A stretch of 64,000 bases of DNA from SIG672 sp045580325. GTDB lineage: Bacteria > Bacillota > Clostridia > Oscillospirales > CAG-272. The stretch is taken from assembly GCA_045580325.1 (NCBI GenBank), contig JAZNNR010000002.1:1-64000 (forward strand). Direction: 5' to 3'. Both the position numbers and the translations under genes were made by a program. This document shows positions 50,437-58,405 of the stretch, piece by piece. Each line of letters opens with the position of its first letter. The first letter of the stretch is position 1. A model generated the notes under the pieces. That model did no database searches, was not told the origin of the DNA, and saw only the letters and a program-made list of their open reading frames with translations.

Positions 50437-50628
50437 GTGAAGGCAAGTGAAATCAGAAAAATGAGCGTTGAAGAGCTTGAAAAAGAGCTTGCAGGACTCA
50501 AAGAAGAACTGTTTAACCTGCGCTTTAAGCACGCTATAAACCAACTCGACAATCCCCACAAGATAGCTGATGTCAGGAAGGATATTGCTCGCGTTATGAC
50601 TATTCTTCATGAAATGAAGGCACAGTGA
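50437..50628 (+). CDS. rpmC: 50S ribosomal protein L29
   Basis: The 63-aa two-helix protein has the L29 signature (MSVEELEKELAGLKEELFNLRFKHAINQLDNPHKI). It starts at GTG 50437, two bases after the rplP stop, with GGAGGG inside the end of rplP as its ribosome site. Confidence 0.97.
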   Translation: MKASEIRKMSVEELEKELAGLKEELFNLRFKHAINQLDNPHKIADVRKDIARVMTILHEMKAQ

Positions 50629-50647
50629 GCAGGAAGGAGATACAGTC

Positions 50648-50914
50648 GTGATGGAAGCAACAGCGCGCAATCTGCGCAAGACCAGAGTAGGAAAAGTTGT
50701 AAGCAATGCAATGAATAAGACAATCGTAGTTGCAATCGAAGACAACGTAAAGCATCCTAAATATGGAAAAATTATAAAGCACACACTTAAGGTACACGCA
50801 CACGACGAAAACAATCAGTGCGATGTCGGTGATAAGGTACTCATTATGGAAACAAGACCGCTTTCCGCTACAAAGAGATGGCGTCTTGTTGAAATAATCG
50901 AAAAGGTTAAGTAA
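50648..50914 (+). CDS. rpsQ: 30S ribosomal protein S17
   Basis: The 88-aa OB-fold protein is standard S17 (RKTRVGKVVSNAMNKTIVVAIE, ETRPLSATKRWRLVEIIEK). Start is GTG 50648 or the ATG directly after it; both serve the GAAGGAG site. An early 16S-binding assembly protein. Confidence 0.97.
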   Translation: MMEATARNLRKTRVGKVVSNAMNKTIVVAIEDNVKHPKYGKIIKHTLKVHAHDENNQCDVGDKVLIMETRPLSATKRWRLVEIIEKVK

Positions 50915-50964
50915 ACACAGTAGATACAACCAAGATTGTATTGAAATAAGGAGGAAAACGCACA

Positions 50965-51333
50965 GTGATACAACAGCAGTCATATATGAAAGTCGCTGAC
51001 AACACCGGTGCGAAGGAGCTTATGTGTATACGAGTACTCGGTGGTACCGGCAGAAGATACGCCGGCATCGGAGACGTCGTAGTAGCATCCGTTAAAAAGG
51101 TAGCTCCCGGTGGACAGGTAAAGAAGGGCGAAGTTGTTAAGGCTGTTATCGTAAGAACAGTCAAGGGCGTTAAGCGCGCCGATGGCAGCTACGTTCGTTT
51201 CGATGATAACGCAGCGGTTATCATAAGAGAAGATAAAAACCCCAGAGGAACCCGTATTTTTGGGCCTGTGGCAAGAGAGCTTCGTGAAAAGGATTATCTT
51301 AAGATCCTTTCGCTCGCTCCCGAAGTACTTTAA
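50965..51333 (+). CDS. rplN: 50S ribosomal protein L14
   Basis: The 122-aa protein is complete L14 (IQQQSYMKVADNTGAKELMCIRVLGG, IFGPVARELREKDYLKILSLAPEVL). GTG start with AAGGAGG. The 50-bp gap before it marks the border between the S10 and spc gene blocks, but there is no separate promoter or terminator here. Confidence 0.98.
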   Translation: MIQQQSYMKVADNTGAKELMCIRVLGGTGRRYAGIGDVVVASVKKVAPGGQVKKGEVVKAVIVRTVKGVKRADGSYVRFDDNAAVIIREDKNPRGTRIFGPVARELREKDYLKILSLAPEVL

Positions 51334-51348
51334 GGAGGTATCGTCAAT

Positions 51349-51738
51349 ATGGCAAGAATGCATGTAAAAACTGGTGATATCGTAGTAGTACGCGTGGGCG
51401 ATTACAAGGATAAGTGGAAGACCAGCGAAGACAAAGAAGGCAACGAAACCAAGAAGGAACGCAAGACCGCAAAGGTTATCGCAGTTTCTCCCGAAGAAGG
51501 AAAGGTTATCGTTGAAAACGTAAACAAGGCAAGCAAGCACGTAAAGGCAAGAAGACAGGGCGAACAGTCTGCTATCGTTAAGGTAGATGCTCCCGTATAC
51601 GCTTGCAAGGTACAGCTTTACTGCCCCAAGTGCGACAAGGGCGTTAGAACTCATATCGAAGTAATCGACGGAAAGAAAGTACGCGTATGCTCCGGTAAGA
51701 AGGCTGACGGAACACCTTGCGGACATCAGTTTGACTAA
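51349..51738 (+). CDS. rplX: 50S ribosomal protein L24 with enlarged KOW loop
   Basis: L24 starts 50S assembly. This one is 129 residues, about 25 more than usual. The KOW motif, normally GKDKGKxGKV, is here opened up to DYKDKWKTSEDKEGNETKKERKTAKV (between about residues 17 and 43), a charged insert without the usual glycine turn. The C-terminal zinc-ribbon-like part (CPKC ... VCSGKKADGTPCGHQFD) has retained cysteines. The rest aligns well, so it should be functional. Confidence 0.95.
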   Translation: MARMHVKTGDIVVVRVGDYKDKWKTSEDKEGNETKKERKTAKVIAVSPEEGKVIVENVNKASKHVKARRQGEQSAIVKVDAPVYACKVQLYCPKCDKGVRTHIEVIDGKKVRVCSGKKADGTPCGHQFD

Positions 51739-51754
51739 GGAGGAGTAGTGAACA

Positions 51755-52294
51755 ATGGCTAGACTTAGAGAAACATATAAGAATGAAATTGCTCCTGCTC
51801 TTATGAAGAAATTTGAGTACAAGAGCGTAATGCAGATTCCGAAGCTCGACAAGGTCGTAGTTAACGTTGGAGCAGGAGATGCAAAGGACAACGCTAAGGT
51901 AATTGATACAATTATTGAAGAACTCACCCAGATCACAGGTCAGAAGGCAGTTCCGACATACGCACGTAAGTCGGTATCTAACTTCAAGCTTCGTCAGGGA
52001 ATGAAGATCGGCGCAAAGGTTACTCTCAGAGGCGAGATTATGTATGAGTTTGTAGACAGACTCTTCAACTTTGCACTCCCCAGAGTACGCGACTTCAAGG
52101 GTATCAACCCCGATGGCTTTGACGGCAGAGGAAACTACTCTCTCGGACTTAAAGAGCAGCTTATATTCCCCGAAATCGAGTACGATAAGATCGACAAGAT
52201 TCGCGGTATGGATATAGCATTCGTTACAACGGCAAAAACCGATGATGAAGCAAGAGAACTTCTTCGTCAGCTCGGCGCACCGTTCGCTAAATAA
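51755..52294 (+). CDS. rplE: 50S ribosomal protein L5
   Basis: The 179-aa protein is standard L5 (QIPKLDKVVVNVGAGDA, VTLRGEIMYEFVDRLFNFALPRVRDF, NYSLGLKEQLIFPEIEYDKID), which binds 5S rRNA in the central protuberance. 16 bp after rplX. Confidence 0.98.
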   Translation: MARLRETYKNEIAPALMKKFEYKSVMQIPKLDKVVVNVGAGDAKDNAKVIDTIIEELTQITGQKAVPTYARKSVSNFKLRQGMKIGAKVTLRGEIMYEFVDRLFNFALPRVRDFKGINPDGFDGRGNYSLGLKEQLIFPEIEYDKIDKIRGMDIAFVTTAKTDDEARELLRQLGAPFAK

Positions 52295-52309
52295 TGGAGG
52301 ATAGAAGAG

Positions 52310-52495
52310 ATGGCAAAAACATCAATGAAAATTAAGCAGCAGAGACCGCAGAAGTTCTCCACTCGTGAGTACAACAGATGCAAAATCTGCGGCCGTCCCC
52401 ATGCTTATATGCGTAAGTACGGAATTTGCCGTATTTGCTTCAGAGAACTCGCTTACAAGGGCGAAATTCCCGGAGTAAAGAAAGCATCCTGGTAA
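52310..52495 (+). CDS. rpsN: 30S ribosomal protein S14, zinc-binding type
   Basis: The 61-aa type Z S14 has the four-cysteine zinc site CKICGRPHAYMRKYGICRIC (about residues 24-43). The short zinc form is usual in Firmicutes; a zinc-free paralogue is used under zinc limitation in some species, but none is seen here. It is followed by an unusual 136-nt spacer. Confidence 0.98.
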   Translation: MAKTSMKIKQQRPQKFSTREYNRCKICGRPHAYMRKYGICRICFRELAYKGEIPGVKKASW

Positions 52496-52631
52496 TTGAC
52501 GGACAATTATCTCGGAGAAAGTTATTAAACTCCGTCTTATCGGAAGGAAAGCAATGCTTTAACCGCCGATTTGCAGCCCGACTTAAAAGAGGGCAGCAAG
52601 AAAAACACTTGCATAACAGGAGGAAAAAAAT
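52496..52631 (+). promoter_or_regulatory. Structured spacer between rpsN and rpsH
   Basis: Three hairpins follow one another: GACGGA/TCCGTC with CGGAG/CTCCG as an alternative pairing, then ATCGG/CCGAT enclosing AAAGC-AAT-GCTTT, then TTGC(A)GCCC/GGGC(A)GCAA, before the ribosome site AGGAGG. Other genes in this operon are 0-50 bp apart, so this 136-nt structured spacer stands out. In E. coli S8 represses the spc operon by binding a nearby mRNA stem, so an S8 site is the natural guess; not proven. Confidence 0.5.
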
Positions 52632-53027
52632 ATGCAAATATCAGACGTAATTGCGGATATGCTGACAAGAATCCGCAACGCGAACAACGCAAAACACGAA
52701 ACAGTAGATATTCCCGCTTCTAATATGAAGAAGGCAATTGCTGATATTCTTCTCGAAGAAGGCTACATCAAGAGCTATCAGGTAATCGAAGACGGCAAGC
52801 AGGGAATTCTCAGAGTTACACTCAAGTATATCGGCAAGCAGAAGGTTATCCAGGGACTTCGCAGAGTTTCTAAGCCCGGTCTTAGAATCTATGCAGGATG
52901 CGAAGATATGCCTAAGGTTATGAACGGCCTCGGCATCGCAATCGTTTCCACATCCAAGGGTATCATGACCGACAAGAAGGCTCGTAAAGAGAACGTCGGC
53001 GGCGAAGTACTTGCATTTGTATGGTAA
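52632..53027 (+). CDS. rpsH: 30S ribosomal protein S8
   Basis: The 131-aa protein is standard S8 (DVIADMLTRIRNANNAKHETVDIPASNMKKAIA, STSKGIMTDKKARKENVGGEVLAFVW). It binds helix 21 of 16S rRNA early in assembly and is the usual spc-operon repressor. It starts after the structured spacer, with AACAGGAGG. Confidence 0.98.
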   Translation: MQISDVIADMLTRIRNANNAKHETVDIPASNMKKAIADILLEEGYIKSYQVIEDGKQGILRVTLKYIGKQKVIQGLRRVSKPGLRIYAGCEDMPKVMNGLGIAIVSTSKGIMTDKKARKENVGGEVLAFVW

Positions 53028-53045
53028 AGAAGGGAGCATAAAGAG

Positions 53046-53585
53046 ATGTCAAGAATAGGTAGAAATCCCGTTAAGGTTCCCGCAGGTGTAAGTGTAGATA
53101 TCGCTGAAGGTAATCTCGTTACAGTAAAGGGACCCAAGGGAACCCTTACACAGCAGTTCAGAAGTGAACTCATAATCGAAGCAAAAGACGGCGAGATCTT
53201 GGTTTCCCGTCCCAATGACGAAAAATTCAACAGATCCATCCACGGACTCACCCGTACACTTATCAATAATATGGTAGTAGGCGTAAGCGAAGGCTACAAA
53301 AAGAAGCTCGAGATCGTCGGTGTAGGTTACAGAGCAGCAAAGGAAGGCAATAAGCTTCAGCTTTCTCTCGGTTATTCACACGGTATTACCTTTGTTGAAG
53401 GTGATGGAATTACTTTTGAAGTACCCGATGCTAATACTGTCATAGTATGCGGTATTGATAAGCAGCTCGTAGGTCAGGTTTCAGCTAACATCAGAGGCAA
53501 GAGACCTCCGGAACCCTACAAGGGCAAGGGTATCAGATATTCCGGTGAGTATGTCCGCCGTAAGGCCGGAAAGACCGGTAAATAA
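53046..53585 (+). CDS. rplF: 50S ribosomal protein L6
   Basis: The 179-aa protein has both L6 domains (SRIGRNPVKVPAGVSV; C-terminal RGKRPPEPYKGKGIRYSGEYVRRKAGKTGK), located near the factor-binding site. Standard length. Confidence 0.98.
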   Translation: MSRIGRNPVKVPAGVSVDIAEGNLVTVKGPKGTLTQQFRSELIIEAKDGEILVSRPNDEKFNRSIHGLTRTLINNMVVGVSEGYKKKLEIVGVGYRAAKEGNKLQLSLGYSHGITFVEGDGITFEVPDANTVIVCGIDKQLVGQVSANIRGKRPPEPYKGKGIRYSGEYVRRKAGKTGK

Positions 53586-53606
53586 TTGAAAGGAGTGGAT
53601 TAAATT

Positions 53607-53963
53607 ATGGTATCAAAGAAGGATTCCAATAAGCAGCGTCTTAAGAGACATGCAAGAGTAAGAGGAAAGATTTCGGGAACAGCAGAATGCCCCCGTCTTT
53701 GCGTATATCGCTCAAACGCAAACATCCAGGCGCAGATTATTGATGATGTCAAAGGTGTAACACTTGTATCCGCTTCCTCGTATGAAAAAGACTTTGAATG
53801 TGGCAGCAATAAGGAAAGTGCTAAGAAAGTAGGCACACTTATCGCTGAACGTGCGATCGCAGCAGGAATATCCGAAGTGGTCTTCGACCGCGGCGGTTAT
53901 CTCTACCACGGACGTGTACTTGAACTTGCCGAAGGCGCTCGCGCTGCAGGCCTCAAGTTCTGA
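53607..53963 (+). CDS. rplR: 50S ribosomal protein L18
   Basis: The 118-aa protein is standard L18 (RLKRHARVRGKISGTAECPRLCVYRSNANIQAQIIDD, VVFDRGGYLYHGRV), a 5S rRNA binder together with L5. 21 bp after rplF. Confidence 0.98.
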   Translation: MVSKKDSNKQRLKRHARVRGKISGTAECPRLCVYRSNANIQAQIIDDVKGVTLVSASSYEKDFECGSNKESAKKVGTLIAERAIAAGISEVVFDRGGYLYHGRVLELAEGARAAGLKF

Positions 53964-53977
53964 TAAGGAGGATAAAG

Positions 53978-54475
53978 ATGGCAAAAAGAATAGATGCGGC
54001 AACGCTTGACCTTCAGGAAAAGCTTGTCAAGACAAAGCGTGTATCTAAGACCGTAAAAGGTGGACGTATTGCCAGCCTCGCTGCCATAATGGTTGTCGGA
54101 GACGGAAACGGACATGTAGGATACGGACTTGGCAAGGCATCGGAAACACCCGAAGCAATCCGCAAGGGTATCGAAGATGCTAAAAAGAATATGATCGAAG
54201 TACCGCTTAAGGGTACAACGATTCCTCACGAAGTAATCGGTGAATTCGGAGCAGGAAGAGTAATGCTCAAGCCGGCACCCGAAGGAACAGGAATCATCGC
54301 AAGTGGAACTGTTCGTGCAGTTCTTGAACTTGCAGGAATTAAGAATGTAAGAGCTAAGTGCCTGCGTTCTACCAACCCCACAAACGTAGTTAAGGCTACA
54401 TTTGAAGCACTCCGTATGCTCAGAAGTGCTGAAGAGGTTGCACAGATGCGCGGCAAGAGCGTAGATGAACTTTGA
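53978..54475 (+). CDS. rpsE: 30S ribosomal protein S5
   Basis: The 165-aa protein has the double-stranded-RNA-like N-terminal domain (LQEKLVKTKRVSKTVKGGR, VVGDGNGHVGYGLGKASE) and the C-terminal domain (GSGVMLKPAPEGTGII-type segment read as GAGRVMLKPAPEGTGIIA). Spectinomycin contacts lie in this protein in other species. Confidence 0.98.
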   Translation: MAKRIDAATLDLQEKLVKTKRVSKTVKGGRIASLAAIMVVGDGNGHVGYGLGKASETPEAIRKGIEDAKKNMIEVPLKGTTIPHEVIGEFGAGRVMLKPAPEGTGIIASGTVRAVLELAGIKNVRAKCLRSTNPTNVVKATFEALRMLRSAEEVAQMRGKSVDEL

Positions 54476-54491
54476 TAGGGGGAAAGCAAGA

Positions 54492-54671
54492 ATGATAAAG
54501 ATTACACTTGTTAAGAGCCTTATCGGAGCAATTCCGAAGCAGAAGGCGACAGCAGCTTCACTGGGCTTCAAAAAGATCGGTGATAGCATAGTTCTTCCTA
54601 ATACAGAGGCAACAAAGGGAAAGATCAACGTTATTTCCCACCTCGTAAAGGTAGAAGAAGCAGCCGAATAA
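54492..54671 (+). CDS. rpmD: 50S ribosomal protein L30
   Basis: The 59-aa protein is standard L30 (MIKITLVKSLIGAIPKQKATAASLG). ATG 54492 is chosen, behind AGGGGGAAAG; the frame reaches back to 54465 but that start would overlap rpsE and lack a ribosome site. Confidence 0.97.
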   Translation: MIKITLVKSLIGAIPKQKATAASLGFKKIGDSIVLPNTEATKGKINVISHLVKVEEAAE

Positions 54672-54713
54672 TTCTAAATCAAAGACTTAAAAATCTATGA
54701 AGGAGGAGAAAAA

Positions 54714-55157
54714 ATGAAGCTCCACGAACTTTCAGCACCCGAAGGCTCTGCAAAGAAGGCTTGGCGTAAAGGCAGAGGACCCGGATCCGGAAACGGTAAA
54801 ACAGCCGGAAAAGGACACAAAGGTCAGAACGCTCGTTCAGGCGGCGGTGTACGTCCTGGATTTGAAGGCGGTCAGATTCCGCTTTACAGAAGACTTCCTA
54901 AAAGAGGCTTCAACAATAAATTCGCGAAAATTTATAGCATAATCAATGTTGAAACACTTAACGCACGTTTCAACGACGGTGATACAGTAACCCTCGAAGT
55001 ACTTTGCAACGAAGGAATTATCAGAAAAGCTAATGACGGACTTAAGGTACTCGGACGCGGCGAAATCACTAAAAAGTTAACGGTTTGCGCAGCTGTCTTT
55101 TCGGCTGCCGCTAAAGAAAAAATTGAAGCGGCTGGCGGAAAGGTAGAGGTGATCTAA
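54714..55157 (+). CDS. rplO: 50S ribosomal protein L15
   Basis: The 147-aa protein has the glycine-rich basic N-terminus (GRGPGSGNGKTAGKGHKGQNARSGG) and the C-terminal fold of L15. Its stop codon is directly followed by the secY start, with no gap. Confidence 0.98.
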   Translation: MKLHELSAPEGSAKKAWRKGRGPGSGNGKTAGKGHKGQNARSGGGVRPGFEGGQIPLYRRLPKRGFNNKFAKIYSIINVETLNARFNDGDTVTLEVLCNEGIIRKANDGLKVLGRGEITKKLTVCAAVFSAAAKEKIEAAGGKVEVI

Positions 55158-56465
55158 GTGAAAAGATTTTTCGGTAAAATCAGAGACGTATGGGCAGCAA
55201 AAGATATTCGTATGAAGATCCTCTTCACAGCGTTTGTCCTTATCCTGTACAGACTTGGTACCGCAATTCCCGTACCCTACGTAAGAAGCGATATTCTTCA
55301 GAGCTTTAACGAGATATACGGCGGAACAATTTTCGAATACCTCAATACTCTGACAGGTTCCGCACTTGCACAGGCAACAGTTTTTGCGCTTGGTATATCA
55401 CCTTATATCACAGCATCGATCGTAATGCAGCTTCTTGCTGTTGCTATCCCCGCACTCGAAAGAATGTCTAAGGATGAAAACGGTAAGAAAAAGATAACCC
55501 AGATAACAAGATATGTAACAGTAGGTCTCGGAGCACTTACGGCTTGGGGTTATTTCACACTTCTTAAAGCAAACGGCTGGCTGTATAGAGATGACCTCTT
55601 TGCAGCACTCGTAATAGTTTTCTGTTTCGGAGCAGGTGCCGCTATCGTAATGTGGCTCGGTGAAAAGATCAACGAGCACGGTATCGGTAACGGTATCTCG
55701 ATGATACTCTTTGCAAATATCCTTGCAAGCGGTCCCAGCATCGCGATCACACTCTATAATCTCATCACAGATTGGCCTTGGAACACTCTTATCGGTATTC
55801 TCGGCTTGATTATCGGTGTAGCAATCGTATATTTCATAATATTCATCACAAACAGCGAACGCAGAATTCCCGTTCAGTACGGTAAGAGAGTAGTAGGAAG
55901 AAAGGTTTACGGCGGACAGAACACAAATCTTCCCCTTAAGCTGAATATGTCCGGTGTTATGCCGATCATTTTCGCATCTTCTATTGCTTCGCTTCCCGCA
56001 ACAATACTGACACTTTGCGGAATATCTGCTAAAGACACAGGCTTCTGGGGACGTTTCCTTAAGTTCTTCGACGCTTCGTCGTTTGCGTATCTCATTGTAT
56101 ACCTTATTCTCATCGTAGCGTTCTCGTACTTCTACATTATGATTTCGTTCGATCCTATCGAAGTTTCGAACAATCTTAAGAAGAACGGCGGTATGATCCC
56201 CGGTGTTCGTCCCGGCGAACCCACAGCGAAGTATATCAATAAGATACTTGGCAGAATAACATTTATCGGTGCATTCTTCCTTTGCATCGTTGCAGGACTT
56301 CCTATGCTTATCAACTGCATAGCAACAGTATTCGAATATAACGGACTCGCAAGCATCGCATTCGGCGGATCTTCTCTGCTTATCGTAATCGGTGTTGCAC
56401 TCGAAACGGGCCGCGATATTGAATCTCAGCTTACTATGCGTCATTACAAGGGATTCCTTCAGTAA
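55158..56465 (+). CDS. secY: Protein translocase subunit SecY
   Basis: The 435-aa protein has ten TM helices and the SecY hallmarks GISPYITASIVMQLL (TM2), the cytoplasmic loop C4 with ERRIPVQYGKRVVG, and C5 with RPGEPTAKYINKI. It forms the translocation channel with SecE and SecG and works with SecA and the ribosome. It starts at GTG 55158 within the spc block, as in other bacteria. Confidence 0.98.
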   Translation: MKRFFGKIRDVWAAKDIRMKILFTAFVLILYRLGTAIPVPYVRSDILQSFNEIYGGTIFEYLNTLTGSALAQATVFALGISPYITASIVMQLLAVAIPALERMSKDENGKKKITQITRYVTVGLGALTAWGYFTLLKANGWLYRDDLFAALVIVFCFGAGAAIVMWLGEKINEHGIGNGISMILFANILASGPSIAITLYNLITDWPWNTLIGILGLIIGVAIVYFIIFITNSERRIPVQYGKRVVGRKVYGGQNTNLPLKLNMSGVMPIIFASSIASLPATILTLCGISAKDTGFWGRFLKFFDASSFAYLIVYLILIVAFSYFYIMISFDPIEVSNNLKKNGGMIPGVRPGEPTAKYINKILGRITFIGAFFLCIVAGLPMLINCIATVFEYNGLASIAFGGSSLLIVIGVALETGRDIESQLTMRHYKGFLQ

Positions 56466-56497
56466 TCGACTTTTCTTTGCGAAAGAGGGATAAGAAA

Positions 56498-57133
56498 ATG
56501 AAAATAATGTTTCTTGGTGCCCCCGGAGCGGGTAAAGGCACACAGGCTGAAATAGCTTCCGAGAAGTTCGGCATTCCCGCAATTTCAACAGGTGCTATTA
56601 TCAGAGAGGCAATCAAAACCGGTACGGTTATGGGACTTGCCGCAAAGGAATATACCGAAAAGGGAGCACTTGTTCCCGATAAGGTTGTAATAGGTATAAT
56701 CAAAGAGAGACTTGAAAAGGAAGACTGCAAGGGCGGATTTATCCTCGACGGATTCCCCCGCACGGTTGCTCAGGCAGAGGCTCTCGATGAAATGGGTATC
56801 GAGCTCGACGTCGTTGTAAGCATTGAAGTACCCGACGAAAAGATCGTAACCCGTATGAGCGGCCGCCGCGTTTGTGATACTTGCGGAGCAAGCTATCATA
56901 TTGAGTATAAGCCTTCGAAAGACGGCAAGACCTGTGATAACGACGGAACTGTACTTACAATGCGTAAGGATGACAGCCCCGAGGTCGTTCTCAGCAGACT
57001 TGATGTTTATCACGAGCAGACCGAACCGCTCAAGGACTTCTACCTCGCTAAAGGTAAGCTTAAGCTTGTCGAAGGTCAGGAAGAGGTTGCAGATACTACA
57101 AGACTCACACTTGAAGCTCTTGGTGGTAAATAA
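56498..57133 (+). CDS. adk: Adenylate kinase
   Basis: The 211-aa enzyme interconverts ATP + AMP and 2 ADP. The P-loop GAPGAGKGTQ (residues 7-16) and DGFPR are intact. The LID carries a metal site: Cys-x-x-Cys (CDTC) followed by CDND, i.e. three Cys and an Asp, as in Gram-positive zinc adenylate kinases. ATG 56498 is used, after GAGGG; the frame start at 56477 has none. It abuts map without a gap. Confidence 0.97.
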   Translation: MKIMFLGAPGAGKGTQAEIASEKFGIPAISTGAIIREAIKTGTVMGLAAKEYTEKGALVPDKVVIGIIKERLEKEDCKGGFILDGFPRTVAQAEALDEMGIELDVVVSIEVPDEKIVTRMSGRRVCDTCGASYHIEYKPSKDGKTCDNDGTVLTMRKDDSPEVVLSRLDVYHEQTEPLKDFYLAKGKLKLVEGQEEVADTTRLTLEALGGK

Positions 57134-57883
57134 ATGATACAATTAAAAAATGCACATCAGATAGCCATAATGAAGGATGCCGGTAGAATAACCGGTGAAG
57201 CACTTGCTCTTGGCGGTGAACTTGTACGTCCGGGTGTAACAACCGCGTATATAGACAGTATGATTCGCCGCCATATAGAAAAGTGTGGAGCAAAGCCGTC
57301 ATTTCTCGGATACGGTGGATTTCCTGCATCAGCCTGCATAAGTATAAACGAGCAGGTGATACACGGAATTCCATCCGAGAACGTGGTGCTTAAAGAAGGC
57401 GACATCGTGAAGATCGATGTTGGTGCCTACTATAAGGGATTCCACGGAGACAGCGCAAATACCTTCAGATGCGGAAAAGTAAGCGAACTTGCAGACCGTC
57501 TTATCGAAGCAACGAAAGAAAGCTTTATGAAGGGCATTGAGCAGATTGAGGCCGGTAAGAGAATCGGCGACATCGGAAGTGCCATTGAACAAAGAGTAAT
57601 TTCGGAAGGATTTTCGGTTGTAAGAAACTACGTCGGACACGGAGTAGGTAAAGACCTTCACGAGTCCCCTGAGGTTCCAAACTTCGGTACGCCCGGACAC
57701 GGCGCAAGACTTGTTCCGGGAATGGTAATTGCCATAGAGCCTATGGTTTGTACCGGAAGCGGAGAAGTTTTCGAAAAAGAAGACGGTTGGACCGTTATTA
57801 CTGATGACGGTGGGCTTTCCGCTCACTACGAACACACGGTTGCGATGACCGATAACGGTATTATACTGCTTACGCAGATATAA
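57134..57883 (+). CDS. map: Methionine aminopeptidase, type I
   Basis: The 249-aa enzyme removes the initiator Met. The five metal ligands are visible: Asp in KIDVGAYY, Asp in GDSANTF, His in GHGVGKDLHE, Glu in AIEPMV and Glu in HYEHTVAM. The ATG follows the adk stop codon directly. After its own stop, 137 bp without a credible gene separate it from infA; the KOW-domain gene often found there in Firmicutes is missing. Confidence 0.97.
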   Translation: MIQLKNAHQIAIMKDAGRITGEALALGGELVRPGVTTAYIDSMIRRHIEKCGAKPSFLGYGGFPASACISINEQVIHGIPSENVVLKEGDIVKIDVGAYYKGFHGDSANTFRCGKVSELADRLIEATKESFMKGIEQIEAGKRIGDIGSAIEQRVISEGFSVVRNYVGHGVGKDLHESPEVPNFGTPGHGARLVPGMVIAIEPMVCTGSGEVFEKEDGWTVITDDGGLSAHYEHTVAMTDNGIILLTQI

Positions 57884-58020
57884 CGCGGTCAGAAAACCGA
57901 AAAAGAAAAAACTCGCGCATCTCGAAGTGCAGAGAATTTTCTCGGCGAGGTAGAAACGCTCGGCTATGAGAATTCTTTGACAAAAAGAGAAGCAAAGTGA
58001 GGCAATCAGGAGGGATTGTT

Positions 58021-58239
58021 CTGCCTAAAGATGATGTAATTGAATTTGAAGGAACGGTTGTAGAGGCTCTTCCGAACGCCACCTTCAAAGTAAAGCTTGC
58101 TAACGGACATATGATAACAGCACATCTGTCCGGAAAGCTCAGAATGAACTATATCTGGATACTGCCCGGTGATTCGGTAAAGGTAGAGGTTTCTGTCTAC
58201 GATCTCACCAAGGGACGTATCACATGGCGTTCTAAATAG
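58021..58239 (+). CDS. infA: Translation initiation factor IF-1, probable CTG start
   Basis: The OB-fold sequence (PKDDVIEFEGTVVEALPNATFKVKL ... PYDLT-like VYDLTKGRITWR) is IF-1, which occupies the A site during initiation. Starting at CTG 58021 gives exactly 72 residues, aligning end to end with typical IF-1, and AGGAGG (58008-58013) lies 7 nt before it. The only in-frame conventional start, GTG 57997, adds eight residues and has just a weak GAGAAG site, while the strong AGGAGG would then lie inside the gene. No ATG or TTG is available in frame. Confidence 0.9.
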   Translation: MPKDDVIEFEGTVVEALPNATFKVKLANGHMITAHLSGKLRMNYIWILPGDSVKVEVSVYDLTKGRITWRSK

Positions 58240-58268
58240 TCAAATTCAGAAAGGAATGGTGACAAACA

Positions 58269-58383
58269 ATGAAAGTAAAACCATCCGTTAAAAAGATTTG
58301 CGATAAGTGCAAGATCATAAAAAGAAAAGGTAACGTAATGGTTATATGCGAGAACCCTAAGCATAAGCAAAGACAGGGTTAAA
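58269..58383 (+). pseudogene. rpmJ: 50S ribosomal protein L36, frame broken by one extra A
   Basis: The sequence encodes all of L36 but in two frames. From ATG 58269 the first 17 residues (MKVKPSVKKICDKCKII) read in frame; at a run of six A (58319-58324) one base too many shifts the frame and gives a TAA at 58332. In the +1 frame the rest follows (KRKGNVMVICENPKHKQRQG) to TAA 58381-58383. With five A the gene would be a normal 37-aa zinc L36. It may be a sequencing or assembly error, transcript slippage, or a real loss. Confidence 0.85.
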
Positions 58384-58405
58384 AAAGAGAGAGGTGAAAA
58401 ACTGA

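Noticed and set aside
55398..56588. 396-codon minus-strand frame
   Set aside because: Antisense shadow of secY and the start of adk; Cys- and Arg-rich translation without any domain.
57884..58000. 38 open codons in frame after the map stop codon
   Set aside because: The translation has no similarity to Map or to the KOW protein often found there, and no readthrough signal is visible; most likely chance.
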